Source of the DNA: Pseudoalteromonas rubra
Lineage (GTDB): Bacteria > Pseudomonadota > Gammaproteobacteria > Enterobacterales > Alteromonadaceae
Direction of reading: 5' to 3'
DNA length: 64,000 bases
Assembly (NCBI RefSeq): GCF_001482385.1
Contig: NZ_CP013611.1
Coordinates: forward strand, 4,285,501-4,349,500
Numbering within the stretch: position 1 is the stretch's first letter; each line of letters begins with the position of its first letter. Position numbers and translations under genes: made by a program. The notes beneath the pieces were generated by a model. The model was not told the origin of the DNA. It did no database searches and saw nothing but the letters and a program-made list of their open reading frames with translations. Positions 50,477 to 59,894 of the stretch are shown here, one piece after another.

Positions 50477-51931
50477 TTAACTGAACGAGTCCTTGACGGC
50501 TTTTTCTAGTATGCTGGATGACAGAGGCGTATTCCCCAATGACGCAACCTGACAGGCTGCTGCCAGGCTACCAAGGTAACAGGCTTGCCATATGTTGGCA
50601 CCCGCAACCAGCGCCAGCGAGCTTGCCGCAAGCAAGCAATCACCAGCACCAGCAGGATCAACAGCGTTGGGATTGAGCGCCGGTAAGCGATCATTTTCCC
50701 ATTTTTGTACAGGTAGATCGGGTTTATGCACCAGTATGCCTTCCTCGGCCAGGGTTATAACCAAATTTTGGCTCTGTGTCTTTTCGATGAGCTTTTGCGC
50801 CAGAATCACGAGACCATCATCGGTATTATTCAGTGCTACGCGCACTTCTCGTTCGGTCGGGGTTAGCAAGTCCATCCCACAGTAGCGTGAAATGTCACCC
50901 ACCTGAGAAGAGGTCTGGCTATCCGCAACCATACGAATGTTACGCTGCTGACATGCGGCACTTAAGCGCTCTACCAGAGGTTGAGGCAATACGCCATAAT
51001 TGAAGTCGGAAAAGACCAGGAGATCAGTGGTATCGAGCTTTTTCTCGATGGCGCTGTAGATTTGTTCCTGTAATTCTCGTGCAATTTTATGCTGTCTGAC
51101 CTGATTAACACGCAGCAGTGTTTTGTTACCGGCCCGGTATCTGGTTTTTAGTGGGGTAGGGCGGCTTGTATCGGTAAAAAACAAGGGCTCGACCTGATAA
51201 TCTGAGATATTCTCAGTGGCGTAGAAGGCCGTATTATCCTCACCCAGCACCGAAGCCAGTGTCACATCTTTGGCACCCAGTGCTTTGATATGCCCGGCAG
51301 TGATGGCTGCCCCACCCAGAAACCTGTCTTTACGGTTAGGTGTCATCACTATGGTGGGGTCTTCCTGAGATAATCCGACGGCTGTACCTTGCACGTACTC
51401 ATCGACAATAACCTCACCAATCACGAGCACCCGCAAGGCCCGCATACTTTCAAACAGGCTGACTAAGTCGGATTGTGTGATGCTATGACGTTGTGCAAAT
51501 TGCTTGGCTTCCTGGTAGTCAAAATTTCGTCCAACTGAAGTGGTGCGACGAATATAATGGTCAGCATTGGTCTCAAATTCACCAGAGCCGAACACCAATT
51601 TACCACCATATTGCTGCAGCGTACTCAACTCGGCATTGTGCCGGGTTTCAAACTCTTTTCCTTTAACAACAATGGCTGGTTGGTGTTGCTCTACGACCTG
51701 CTCCGGCGGCTGATCGGTCAGAAAAGCCTCGTCAACACATTCAAGCGACTGCACAATTTCCAAACGGTGTTTTTCTTTTACCCGGCTTTTTACAGCCATT
51801 GCTGAATCAGTATTGATTGCGACAATGAGCTCATCACCACAATCCCGGGCGAAATTGAGCAGTCTGATGTGACCCGGATGGAGCACATCAAAATTGCCCT
51901 GTACTAACACGCGTTTTGGCTTATGAGTCAT
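50477..51931 (-). CDS. Nucleotidyltransferase-PfkB kinase fusion (HldE-like, swapped order)
   Basis: A 484-residue bifunctional protein. N-terminal HIGH-type nucleotidyltransferase with VQGNFDVLHPGHIRLL (HPGH at 18-21). The C-terminal PfkB sugar kinase begins near LRVLVIGEVIVDEYVQG and ends with DPAGAGD (425-431). E. coli HldE has the same two activities in the opposite order. The expected reactions are phosphorylation of a sugar (often a heptose 7-phosphate) and NMP transfer to a sugar phosphate. Start ATG 51931 overlaps the upstream stop by four bases (ATGA); an in-frame ATG lies at 51940. Substrate unknown. Confidence 0.82.
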   Translation of the reverse strand: MTHKPKRVLVQGNFDVLHPGHIRLLNFARDCGDELIVAINTDSAMAVKSRVKEKHRLEIVQSLECVDEAFLTDQPPEQVVEQHQPAIVVKGKEFETRHNAELSTLQQYGGKLVFGSGEFETNADHYIRRTTSVGRNFDYQEAKQFAQRHSITQSDLVSLFESMRALRVLVIGEVIVDEYVQGTAVGLSQEDPTIVMTPNRKDRFLGGAAITAGHIKALGAKDVTLASVLGEDNTAFYATENISDYQVEPLFFTDTSRPTPLKTRYRAGNKTLLRVNQVRQHKIARELQEQIYSAIEKKLDTTDLLVFSDFNYGVLPQPLVERLSAACQQRNIRMVADSQTSSQVGDISRYCGMDLLTPTEREVRVALNNTDDGLVILAQKLIEKTQSQNLVITLAEEGILVHKPDLPVQKWENDRLPALNPNAVDPAGAGDCLLAASSLALVAGANIWQACYLGSLAAACQVASLGNTPLSSSILEKAVKDSFS

Positions 51932-52812
51932 TTTTTCCATTGCCTGATACCGGTTTCAATACAAGTTTGCACAGAGGTAAAATTAAACTCAGAGAAGCGT
52001 GCAGAGTTTATCATGGTTGTGTTCAGGGGGCGTTTACCACTTGGGTCCAAATCTGAAAAACGGATTGCTTGCAGCGGTGTGTCACTGCGCAATGCGCTGG
52101 CCATCATCTGTGCTAGATCATAACGGCTAAACGATTGTGGGTTACAAAAGTTAAAGAGGCCTTTGGCGTTTAGCGCTACCAGCATGTCGACAGCTCGGAC
52201 AATATCTTTTATGTCAGTTGGGTTAAAAATCAAATCAGTGGCAGCCTTTACCGGCACACCAGCGTTTATCTGGCCTGCGATATCATTGAGAATAGTACCG
52301 TCTGCACCCGGGCTGCCTATGATTTTTGCAAGGCGTAGGATACAGGCCTGACCCTCGGTGAGTGACATTAGCGCGTTTTCAACACAGCGTTTTTGTTTGC
52401 CATATTCGGAAACGGCTGGTGCTAAGCTATCGTCGGTATAGCCTCCCGTATCACCGGTAAAGACATTGTCTGAAGAGACAAAGATAATCGGGATCTGCTG
52501 TTGATGAAGCGCTTTGATTAAGGCTAGTGTTGCTTCCACATTTACTTGGGCAGCTTTTTCCGGCTCAGCGTTAATGGCGCCAATGTTGGTGAGTGAAGCG
52601 CAAATAATGGCAATGTATTGGCATGAAGTATCCAGCGTTAGATCGGACAGCGTATGCTCCTGGAGCTGAAACTGTTGCATACCAGGTTGTGGATTATGGC
52701 CGTAAGTGCCAATCGAATTCGGTCGTGTTGAAACGAAATGGCGATATAAGTGGCTGCCCAGCAGCCCACTGGCACCAAATATAATCGGTGTTAATTGCTG
52801 ATCTTCTGCCAT
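51928..52812 (-). CDS. RmlD-like NAD(P)-dependent sugar reductase
   Basis: A 294-residue extended short-chain dehydrogenase. GxxGxxG at 13-19 (FGASGLLGSHL), the Ser-Ser-Asp region SSDNVFTG (113-120) and the Tyr-Lys pair YGKQK (Y137, K141). RmlD reduces the 4-keto group of dTDP-6-deoxyhexoses; here the nucleotide sugar is not known. GAGG lies five bases before the ATG. It overlaps the upstream oxidoreductase by 22 bases and the downstream fusion gene by four. Confidence 0.82.
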   Translation of the reverse strand: MAEDQQLTPIIFGASGLLGSHLYRHFVSTRPNSIGTYGHNPQPGMQQFQLQEHTLSDLTLDTSCQYIAIICASLTNIGAINAEPEKAAQVNVEATLALIKALHQQQIPIIFVSSDNVFTGDTGGYTDDSLAPAVSEYGKQKRCVENALMSLTEGQACILRLAKIIGSPGADGTILNDIAGQINAGVPVKAATDLIFNPTDIKDIVRAVDMLVALNAKGLFNFCNPQSFSRYDLAQMMASALRSDTPLQAIRFSDLDPSGKRPLNTTMINSARFSEFNFTSVQTCIETGIRQWKK

Positions 52813-53852
52813 ATTGCCTCTGCAAGTTGAATGTCGGATAGTGCCTCACTCGCAGCGATGGGGCTGCTAAGGTTCTGTTGTTTCAGTGCCTCAAGGAATG
52901 CCTGAGCCTGCTCTTTAAATGCCCAGGACCAGGGGACCTGATACTGTGTTTTTTCCGTGATGTCACCATTGCGTTGTAGCTCGACCTGCGCTGGCACATT
53001 ACGTAACAGAGCCGGCGGCAAAGTGATCTGTAACTGACCACGCTCAAACACAAATGTGCATTGTTCCTGCCAGTCTTTTTGATCTACTTCACCGGTATGC
53101 AAAGTGACAAGCTGGCGGTCAGTACGCAAAACACACACATGAGCTTTTGCCGACAAAAAGTTAAAGTACTCTACTTCCATGTCACAGTTTAGAAAATACC
53201 TGAGTAAATTCAATAAGTGAGAGTGGACGTTGACATAACGCGCGAACAGCGGGCGATGTGCACTCGTGAGCCAGCTAGGTGCAAAGTCTGCCTCATCGGG
53301 CATCTGCGGGCGTGCCTGCTGAGAGTGAATATAACCCCCTGCTTTGCAATAGCTATCGCCCATGTAGCAGTGTGCGTTGACCTGTAGCAACTCACCTAAC
53401 TCTTGATTGTCGATCAGCTGGGCAAAGACGGCCTTCGCTTTGACAATGCCTGCATCAAATCGTTTCATGTAGCCCACGCAGTAAACAAGCTGTCGGGCTT
53501 TAGCCAACTCGACTAATGCACTTGCATCTTTACTGTTACCGGCCATGGGTTTTTCACTGAACACATGTTTTCCGGCAAGCAAGCAATCTTTGACGACTTC
53601 TACAGTGTGAGCACGTGCTGTTACCACGATAACGGCATCGATGTCATCGTCTTCAAGCAGTGCATGATGATCGGCATAGGTCTTATTAAAACCAAATTTG
53701 CTGGCAACTTGTGCCAACAACTCTGGACGTAGATCCGCGATACCATGCAGCTCACAATCGTCTAGTTGCGCATAGTTCTCAATGTGCGCGACCTGGCCAA
53801 TGAAGCCGGCCCCAATGAAGCCCAGTTTTATTTTAGCCGATGAAGTCTGCAT
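52791..53852 (-). CDS. Gfo/Idh/MocA oxidoreductase, first copy
   Basis: A 353-residue enzyme with N-terminal Rossmann motif LGFIGAGFIGQ (Gly14-Gly19) and the family EKP motif at 100-102 (SEKPMAGNS). These enzymes oxidise or reduce sugar carbonyls with NAD(P); known sugar examples are WlbA and KijD10. It is distinct from the second copy at 56342. It overlaps both neighbours. Confidence 0.85.
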   Translation of the reverse strand: MQTSSAKIKLGFIGAGFIGQVAHIENYAQLDDCELHGIADLRPELLAQVASKFGFNKTYADHHALLEDDDIDAVIVVTARAHTVEVVKDCLLAGKHVFSEKPMAGNSKDASALVELAKARQLVYCVGYMKRFDAGIVKAKAVFAQLIDNQELGELLQVNAHCYMGDSYCKAGGYIHSQQARPQMPDEADFAPSWLTSAHRPLFARYVNVHSHLLNLLRYFLNCDMEVEYFNFLSAKAHVCVLRTDRQLVTLHTGEVDQKDWQEQCTFVFERGQLQITLPPALLRNVPAQVELQRNGDITEKTQYQVPWSWAFKEQAQAFLEALKQQNLSSPIAASEALSDIQLAEAIWQKISN

Positions 53853-55107
53853 AGTTCTCTTTCGTGATCAGTACAACTTGCGGTGTTAAGGTTAAAAACG
53901 CGCCACCGTGTTCAAGGTAATCCAGGTGCTTTTTGACAATGGCTTTGGCATGGATCCAAGCCAGTATGACTGTCAACGTCGGCATGGTGTCCATTAACTT
54001 TGCCGTTGGCTCAACGAGAATACTGTCTCCCGGTGTATAGCGTCCCACCTTTTGTGAATGATCGTCGTAGATTTCTGTGATATCCGCGCCAATGTCATAT
54101 TGCGTTAACAGCATAGGGCCGCTGCGCGCCGCGCCGTATGCTGCAATGACACCTGGTTGGTGCTTGGCAATCAGGGCTTTTGCTTGCTCTTTCATGGCAT
54201 CAAAACGTGCAACGAATGAATTCATTGTGGTCATACTGTGCAAGTCGCAGGCGTCTTCTTGATCAATCATTTGTGCAACTGATGGCTGAACCGGACGAGG
54301 GCCTGATTTATGCTGCGCAAACCCTATGATGGAGCCACCCTGAATCGAGACATGTTCAACGTGGATCACTTCCAGTCCTTCTGTCGCGAGGAAGTTAATC
54401 ATTGGTTTGAGAGAGTGGTTACACAGATGCTCATGAAAGATGGTACCAATGAGCATCTTGTCTATGATGTCTTTGAGATAGGATACTTCAAACACAAATA
54501 AACCATCATCCGCCAGGGTTGTTGCAATGCCTTTGAGTAGATCTCGCATTTCGTCGGCATGTGCAAATACGTTAAATGCAGTCACCAATGAGGCCTGACC
54601 GTGTTGGTTAACAATTTTTTGTCCGTTTTCGGCCGTCATTAAATCCGCGATTGTTTCGATACCGTTGCGGGTTGCCTGAGCGGCAATATCGCTGGCAGGA
54701 TCAATCCCCAACACTTTGAAGCCTTTTTCTTTAAAGCACTTTAGGAAGGTTCCGTCATTACTGCCTACATCAAGCACAAAGGGCTGAGGAAGTGGACCAT
54801 ACTTTTCTAGGATCAGCTCTGACACGTCTTTAAAATGGTCAATGATCCCCTGAGTCTGGCCTGAATGGTAAGTGTAATCAGCCCAAAGGTATTCCGGTTC
54901 GACGACGTCAAGGATTTGCACGTGGCCACATTCATTACAAATGTACAAATCAACGGGCAAAGCAGGTGCAGAGGCGTCAGTTTTATTCTGTGCATACTTT
55001 TCAGCAAGCGGCGTCGGCTTAAATGGAATAGCAACCTGAACATCCTTGCTAAGACAGAGGCGACAGTTATCGCGCAGTTGAGTTAATTGTTGAGTGATTT
55101 TATTCAT
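53833..55107 (-). CDS. Sugar C-methyltransferase with N-terminal zinc domain
   Basis: A 424-residue protein of the TylC3/KijD1 type. N-terminal zinc-binding Cys at C15, C18, C57, C60 (CRLC, CNEC); SAM motif I VLDVGSNDGTFL (about 111-122); the SYLKDIIDKMLIGTIFHEH region that carries catalytic residues in KijD1-like enzymes; and a C-terminal Rossmann part with AAYGAARSGPMLL. These enzymes add a methyl branch to C3 of keto-deoxysugars. ATG 55107 gives MNKITQQL; the open frame reaches 55143 but would overlap the aminotransferase gene. Confidence 0.85.
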   Translation of the reverse strand: MNKITQQLTQLRDNCRLCLSKDVQVAIPFKPTPLAEKYAQNKTDASAPALPVDLYICNECGHVQILDVVEPEYLWADYTYHSGQTQGIIDHFKDVSELILEKYGPLPQPFVLDVGSNDGTFLKCFKEKGFKVLGIDPASDIAAQATRNGIETIADLMTAENGQKIVNQHGQASLVTAFNVFAHADEMRDLLKGIATTLADDGLFVFEVSYLKDIIDKMLIGTIFHEHLCNHSLKPMINFLATEGLEVIHVEHVSIQGGSIIGFAQHKSGPRPVQPSVAQMIDQEDACDLHSMTTMNSFVARFDAMKEQAKALIAKHQPGVIAAYGAARSGPMLLTQYDIGADITEIYDDHSQKVGRYTPGDSILVEPTAKLMDTMPTLTVILAWIHAKAIVKKHLDYLEHGGAFLTLTPQVVLITKENYADFIG

Positions 55108-55124
55108 GTACAGTGCTCTTTGAT

Positions 55125-56345
55125 TTAGGCGTGGCGAAAGCAACGATCAACTTTGGTGATCGCAGCCACAATCATGCTAACGTGCGACGCGTCATAGTTC
55201 TCATTAACGTATAGATTAAATGAGGTATCCCGGGCATGAGTCGCATTGGGGGTTGTGACCGGTTGCTGTGTAAAATGTTCGTGTGACCAGTGCCAGTCTG
55301 CAACAAGGAATTTGTAGTCTGGATTCATCGGTACTCCCTCAGCAACCAGGGCCTGACAGTACTCTAGTTTATCGACATTTAATCTTGAAGTATCGACTTT
55401 GACTTGGATAAAAAACGGAGAAGGATCACCTTGCCAGGCAGAAATATTGCAAATATCCGAATGACTGTTTATCGCCTCGCGTAATTGCGTCATAGCACGG
55501 GTTCTATCTGTGATGGTTTGGTCCAGGCGCTGTAAAGAGGCCAGCGTCACCGCACAGCTGAAATCATTCGTGTTCCAGTTTAAAGCAGGGAATAAGTGCT
55601 GTGCCGGATTACGCTCGACATATTCATCAGACCAGAGCGGTTTGCCACGGTCAGAGTGGGCAAGTGCACTATGGTATAAATCCTGGTCGCGACAAAATAC
55701 CAGACCTCCGCTGCCAGGCGAGGCGATATTTTTTCGGTACATAGTGGATGTAGCCATAATGTCACCAAAGGTGCCGACTAGCTGGCCATTTAATTTGGCA
55801 CCGGGCGCTTGTGCACAGTCTTCCAGTACTTTTATGCCCCGAGCACGCGCTTGTGCCACAATAACGTCAGTGTCAGCAACAGGCAGGCCGCCACAATGTA
55901 CCAGCATGATACAACGTGTTTTCTCTGTTAGTTTTTTTTCAATTTGTGGCCAGCTGGTATTGAAGCTATCTGGCGCAGCATCTGCTACAACAGGCACCAA
56001 ATTCTGCATGATAATTGAATTGAGAGGGCCCGCGTCAGTCACAGGTGAAATAATGACTTCGCTACCTGCAGGCAGCTCAAGTGCTGCCAATGCAACATAG
56101 ACGGAAGCAGTGCCTGTCGCTACCGCGACGCTGTAGCCGCCACCCATATAGTCAGAAAAGGCGTTACACAATTGGGCCTCGAACGGACCCCGGTAACAGG
56201 GATCTTCATCTCGTTCCCGATAGTAGTCAAGCACCGCCAGTACCGCTTGTTCTTCACCTGGACCAAAGGCTTTCCTCGCAGGAAAGGGGGCGCTAATAGC
56301 GGGGCTTCCACCATACAAAGCTAGTTCATTGAGGTTATGACTCAC
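55125..56345 (-). CDS. DegT/DnrJ/EryC1/StrS aminotransferase
   Basis: A 406-residue PLP-dependent sugar aminotransferase. N-terminus ELALYGGSPAISAPFP is typical of the class. D176 and Q179 in LEDCAQA contact PLP, and K205 in TMYRKNIASPGSGG is the Schiff-base Lys. It converts a keto sugar (or keto cyclitol) to the amine using Glu or Gln. It overlaps the upstream Gfo/Idh gene by four bases (ATGA). Together with the acetyltransferase gene it points to an acylated amino sugar. Confidence 0.88.
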   Translation of the reverse strand: MSHNLNELALYGGSPAISAPFPARKAFGPGEEQAVLAVLDYYRERDEDPCYRGPFEAQLCNAFSDYMGGGYSVAVATGTASVYVALAALELPAGSEVIISPVTDAGPLNSIIMQNLVPVVADAAPDSFNTSWPQIEKKLTEKTRCIMLVHCGGLPVADTDVIVAQARARGIKVLEDCAQAPGAKLNGQLVGTFGDIMATSTMYRKNIASPGSGGLVFCRDQDLYHSALAHSDRGKPLWSDEYVERNPAQHLFPALNWNTNDFSCAVTLASLQRLDQTITDRTRAMTQLREAINSHSDICNISAWQGDPSPFFIQVKVDTSRLNVDKLEYCQALVAEGVPMNPDYKFLVADWHWSHEHFTQQPVTTPNATHARDTSFNLYVNENYDASHVSMIVAAITKVDRCFRHA

Positions 56346-57286
56346 AATTTTACCTCTCTTCGTTCGTCAAGTGCGCGATCTGCGGCTTCCAGAATTTCAA
56401 TGACCCTGACGCCCTCAGAAAAATCTGCCAGGCTGTTGTTGCCTGTGCGTACTTTGTTGACAAAGTGGGTCAGAGATTTTGCCAGAGGCAGTGTCGGCTC
56501 GACCGCGATTTCTTTGTTATTTTCTTTTAGTGGAACGGCATCTCGGTCAACGAATTCGAACTGCTGATTGGTCGCAGAGACTGTTAGCATGCGCGTTTTG
56601 TTGATCATACCGTTACCAGCCTGGATGGTCGCTTGTGCACCATTTTCGAAGCGGATAGCGACAGTGACCAGCTCCCTTTGCTCCTGGTCTTGTAGCTCAG
56701 GCGCTATGTTATCGTAACAGGCTGATATACTTATCGGCCGAGACGCGATAAGTTTGAGGCTGGCGGCAATAAAGTGTGGGGAGTACTCCCAAAGCGGGCG
56801 CATAATCGCACGGCGAGGATAGGCTGCGCCTATCTTGCCGCTGACAGAAGTGACAGGCGAGTTCAGGCGTGCCGCAATCTCAACCACTGCCGGGTTATAC
56901 AAATCTATGTGGTCAATATGCACAATGCTCTGATGGCGTGTCGCCAACGACAAAACTGTGTGCGCGTCCTGTGCAGACAATGCGAGCGGCTTCTCCATAA
57001 ATAGTGGGATACCCAAAGGCAACAACAACTGCGCGAGCGGCAGATTAAGGTGCGGTGGCAGTGCTGCGACGACACAATCGAATTCATCACTGCAGGTCAC
57101 CAGCTCATCCCAGCTGGCCAATATCTTAGTCTGCTCCGGGAGCAGGGGGGCAACTTCGCTATTACTGGTAACAACATGGGAAAGCTGGACATCAGACACT
57201 TCATTACGCAGTGTTTTGACGATTGCTTTTCCCCAGCTGCCAATCCCAACAACAGCCACTCTAATGGTTTTAAACTCGGAACTCAT
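56342..57286 (-). CDS. Gfo/Idh/MocA oxidoreductase, second copy
   Basis: A 314-residue enzyme with VAVVGIGSWGKAIVK (Gly14-Gly19) and the EKP motif at 98-100 (FMEKPLALSAQ). It is adjacent to the aminotransferase, as in loci where a 3-dehydrogenase supplies the keto substrate (WlbA/WlbC type), though the reaction is inferred. Overlaps the WbuC gene end by 17 bases. Confidence 0.85.
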   Translation of the reverse strand: MSSEFKTIRVAVVGIGSWGKAIVKTLRNEVSDVQLSHVVTSNSEVAPLLPEQTKILASWDELVTCSDEFDCVVAALPPHLNLPLAQLLLPLGIPLFMEKPLALSAQDAHTVLSLATRHQSIVHIDHIDLYNPAVVEIAARLNSPVTSVSGKIGAAYPRRAIMRPLWEYSPHFIAASLKLIASRPISISACYDNIAPELQDQEQRELVTVAIRFENGAQATIQAGNGMINKTRMLTVSATNQQFEFVDRDAVPLKENNKEIAVEPTLPLAKSLTHFVNKVRTGNNSLADFSEGVRVIEILEAADRALDERREVKL

Positions 57287-57806
57287 TTAACTCTCTGATA
57301 AATTTATCCACGGCAGCACGGTCTTCCGGAGCAGGTGAAAAAGGCGCTGTCTGGCTTGTATAGTCGGGGACCCACGGGCCTGTCAGTACTTCATGATAAA
57401 TAACGTATTCGCTCCTGGGTACCACTGTATGATAACAAGGGCTGGTAACTTTATGAAAGAACACTTTATTTTCATCTGAAGCATGTATAGGTGCGAGGGC
57501 CGTTTTGCCAATGATGTTTCCTGCATCATCGAACGTAAATACGTCCATCTGACCCTCAATCATGTGATAGGACTCCACGACCCCGGTTGGGTGACGATGA
57601 GGAGGAAAGTAACTCATGCCATGCAGGCAGATGATCATCTCCTGAATGGCTGCTTCATGGCTTTCATGAAGGCAATATCTGAAGCGACCATTGTGCGCGT
57701 TGGCTGCTAGCGTTTTTAGTTCCGCCAGGTGCTTTGTTGATAGCTGTATAATGGGAGCCTGAATGTACTGAGCACCGGCGCTGGTCGCAGAGTGTGGTTG
57801 TTTCAT
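57270..57806 (-). CDS. WbuC-like cupin metalloprotein
   Basis: A 178-residue cupin of the WbuC type, common in O-antigen and capsule clusters. Probable metal ligands are His70, His72 (PPHRHP) and Glu78/His81 in VVESYHMIEG, with a later PCYHTVVP His. No reaction is established for the family. It overlaps the acetyltransferase gene by four bases (ATGA). Confidence 0.82.
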   Translation of the reverse strand: MKQPHSATSAGAQYIQAPIIQLSTKHLAELKTLAANAHNGRFRYCLHESHEAAIQEMIICLHGMSYFPPHRHPTGVVESYHMIEGQMDVFTFDDAGNIIGKTALAPIHASDENKVFFHKVTSPCYHTVVPRSEYVIYHEVLTGPWVPDYTSQTAPFSPAPEDRAAVDKFIRELNEFRV

Positions 57807-58582
57807 AGTGTATTTTGCATATATGAGTGACAGGGCAACGTCGCCAGTGGTGAGCGTTCAAACTCGGCCCGGACAACCTCTGACAGGGCATGTACTTTGA
57901 GCAACGTAATTGGGGTGTCGCCGTATAGAGCAACTGTTAACGCGTTCATGTTATGCAGTGCGTTACCAAATTGATGAAAGTCCCTGACGCTACGTGTGTG
58001 GCGATGCAAGTTGTACTCAACTACCTCTTCATTTGTTTGTATCAGTCGATAATGCTCAGTCTTACTTTGCAAAAACGCATCAAAGTTAAAGTGTTCTTCA
58101 AAGTAATGTATATAGGTGCAGCTCTCAAGCGCTACCCCAATGAGCAAAATATATGCGTCGTCTTTTAGTGTGGAGTTTTCTATCAAGCCATAGGGGCTTG
58201 AATCGGAGCAGGGTCCAGGGTTGAGGTGATGTCCCTGCGTTAAATGCTCTGCGTCAGGCCCAGCAATTGCAACTGAATGAGTTGGGTGTAAACTTCGGTG
58301 GGTCGCAAACTGTGTTCTGAATAGCTCTGACAATATGCCCGTATGTGACGGGGTTGATTTAACATCGAAACAATTTTGTGTTTTCGTGACAGTGCGCCAG
58401 GTCATTGTTGGCATAATGACGTTGCCCTGATGTACGTAATTGAGCAAAGACTCACATAACGAAGCAGCTTGAACACCTTGTTTACTTAAGCCACTGAATG
58501 CGCTGTGTACCATGAGTGTACTTGAGGATTTGACACCCATAGGTTGCAATAGAGTTGTCATTAACCACTGCTCAAACGTCAT
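57803..58582 (-). CDS. AAC(3)-family N-acetyltransferase
   Basis: A 259-residue protein resembling aminoglycoside 3-N-acetyltransferases: MVHSAFSGLSKQG near the N-terminus (substrate and CoA loop), GNVIMPTMTWR, HPTHSVAIAGPDAE and SPYGLIENSTLKDDAYILLIG. The open frame continues to 58756, but ATG 58582 fits the family start and gives an 11-base overlap with the upstream gene. In glycan clusters such enzymes acylate an amino sugar; antibiotic resistance is unlikely from context. Confidence 0.82.
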   Translation of the reverse strand: MTFEQWLMTTLLQPMGVKSSSTLMVHSAFSGLSKQGVQAASLCESLLNYVHQGNVIMPTMTWRTVTKTQNCFDVKSTPSHTGILSELFRTQFATHRSLHPTHSVAIAGPDAEHLTQGHHLNPGPCSDSSPYGLIENSTLKDDAYILLIGVALESCTYIHYFEEHFNFDAFLQSKTEHYRLIQTNEEVVEYNLHRHTRSVRDFHQFGNALHNMNALTVALYGDTPITLLKVHALSEVVRAEFERSPLATLPCHSYMQNTL

Positions 58583-59855
58583 TGGTATTGCACTCCAACA
58601 TCTGACATTGGTGATTAAAGGCTTGCTGTATTGACTCGAATGTTTCGACTTCAAAAGGGATCTGGTGAAGCCCATTTTGTGCAAAAAACTGTTCTTCTCC
58701 GATTTTGAACCCTGCCGTTTCCAGCGTATTTCTGGCCGTTGCAAAGTGATTATCATCGATCGGTGAGTAACGTATCGAGGAACACCCTTTTAAAAAGTAA
58801 TACGCAAAACTGGGGCCACCAGAAGAGCTCAGGTTGATGTAAGCTGCATCGTACAAAGCGATACGCAATGCAAAGCTGATTGTTGCTGCTGGCACTTCAA
58901 AAGCCAACTGGCTAAGTGGCGTTGCATTGAGACATTCAGAGGTATCTCGTAGCAGTACAGGGAAGTAGGTGTCAGTGTCGAGCGACTGGAGGAATTCAAC
59001 CCAGGGACCTACAGGGGTATTTCGCTCAGGGTGTGTGGGCGTGTTTCTTAAGGTGAGGGTGACCAGTTTTTTGTTCTGTGCATGACAATGATCCAGCAAT
59101 GTTTGGACCATACTCGCCGCTGCGGGTTGCACCTTAAGCTCAGGCATCGGGATGCCATCTGTATAGTATTCCTCAAGCTTAAGCAAGCCATGGGCTACAC
59201 CTGCTTGGGTGGTCAGAATATCCTCGGGAAACAGGTTTAATTTGCCCGCCATTGTGGGGTTAAGGTCTGCTCGATTGATAATGTCACTGCAACCAATATA
59301 CGAAGGCAGACTCTCAAAAATGGGCTTGACGATATTGGCGATACGCCAACTTCTGTCATCTTCTGTGTAGTTGGCATCGAAAGATAACTTATTGCCGCCG
59401 GGGTTAGCGGACAGCATATAAAAATGAATATACTTGAGTTTACGCTTAATCCTTTCTGCCTCGGCGACTGCGGCAAAGCTCAGCGCGTCATAGCAGGGCA
59501 GGTTTACTTTCATATCGTACACGACATGTAGCGTCTGCTCTGTGTCACCCGACTTTCGAATGGTGTTTTCACAGCTCAATACCTTACAGTGAGTGATATT
59601 ATAAAAATAGATTGCTGAGAGTGAGAACCCATGCTCTACCAGAGCATTGACAATGTCGTCCACAAACATAGAGCAAATGATGATTTGGATGCCCGGGGTG
59701 TTATACTGTGCACTGAGCGCTTCGAGGCTAAGGATAGGCTTGTCGTTATAGGTGCCACCACCCTGAGTGGTTGCAAAAATAGCATCCGGGTAAGACTGTA
59801 GTAACGTGTCCGTTACGCTATTGATGCCATACAGGACAACCTGTGGAGAGTTCAT
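58572..59855 (-). CDS. Unrecognised protein with N-terminal Rossmann-like segment
   Basis: A 427-residue protein I cannot assign. The N-terminus VVLYGINSVTDTLLQSYPD looks like a nucleotide-binding strand-turn-helix, similar in placement to the N-terminus of the adjacent FkbM gene. The middle (KYIHFYMLSANPGGNKLSFD) and the C-terminal part (AYINLSSSGGPSFAYYFLKG) could belong to a glycosyltransferase-like fold, where the Ser-Ser-Gly-Gly region would bind donor phosphate; this is a guess. Start ATG 59855 has GAGG nine bases upstream. No signal peptide. It overlaps the AAC(3)-like gene by eleven bases. Confidence 0.6.
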   Translation of the reverse strand: MNSPQVVLYGINSVTDTLLQSYPDAIFATTQGGGTYNDKPILSLEALSAQYNTPGIQIIICSMFVDDIVNALVEHGFSLSAIYFYNITHCKVLSCENTIRKSGDTEQTLHVVYDMKVNLPCYDALSFAAVAEAERIKRKLKYIHFYMLSANPGGNKLSFDANYTEDDRSWRIANIVKPIFESLPSYIGCSDIINRADLNPTMAGKLNLFPEDILTTQAGVAHGLLKLEEYYTDGIPMPELKVQPAAASMVQTLLDHCHAQNKKLVTLTLRNTPTHPERNTPVGPWVEFLQSLDTDTYFPVLLRDTSECLNATPLSQLAFEVPAATISFALRIALYDAAYINLSSSGGPSFAYYFLKGCSSIRYSPIDDNHFATARNTLETAGFKIGEEQFFAQNGLHQIPFEVETFESIQQAFNHQCQMLECNTNDV

Positions 59856-59894
59856 AATCAAATGCCTCGAGTAAATGCGTTGTAATGAGTGTGT

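Noticed and set aside
55510..56100. 196-residue plus-strand frame opposite the DegT aminotransferase gene
   Set aside because: Shadow frame; the minus strand encodes a complete aminotransferase with PLP Lys and all motifs.
57803..58582. Antibiotic resistance gene reading of the AAC(3)-like protein
   Set aside because: It is embedded and translationally coupled in a sugar-modification operon; the family includes non-resistance sugar acetyltransferases.
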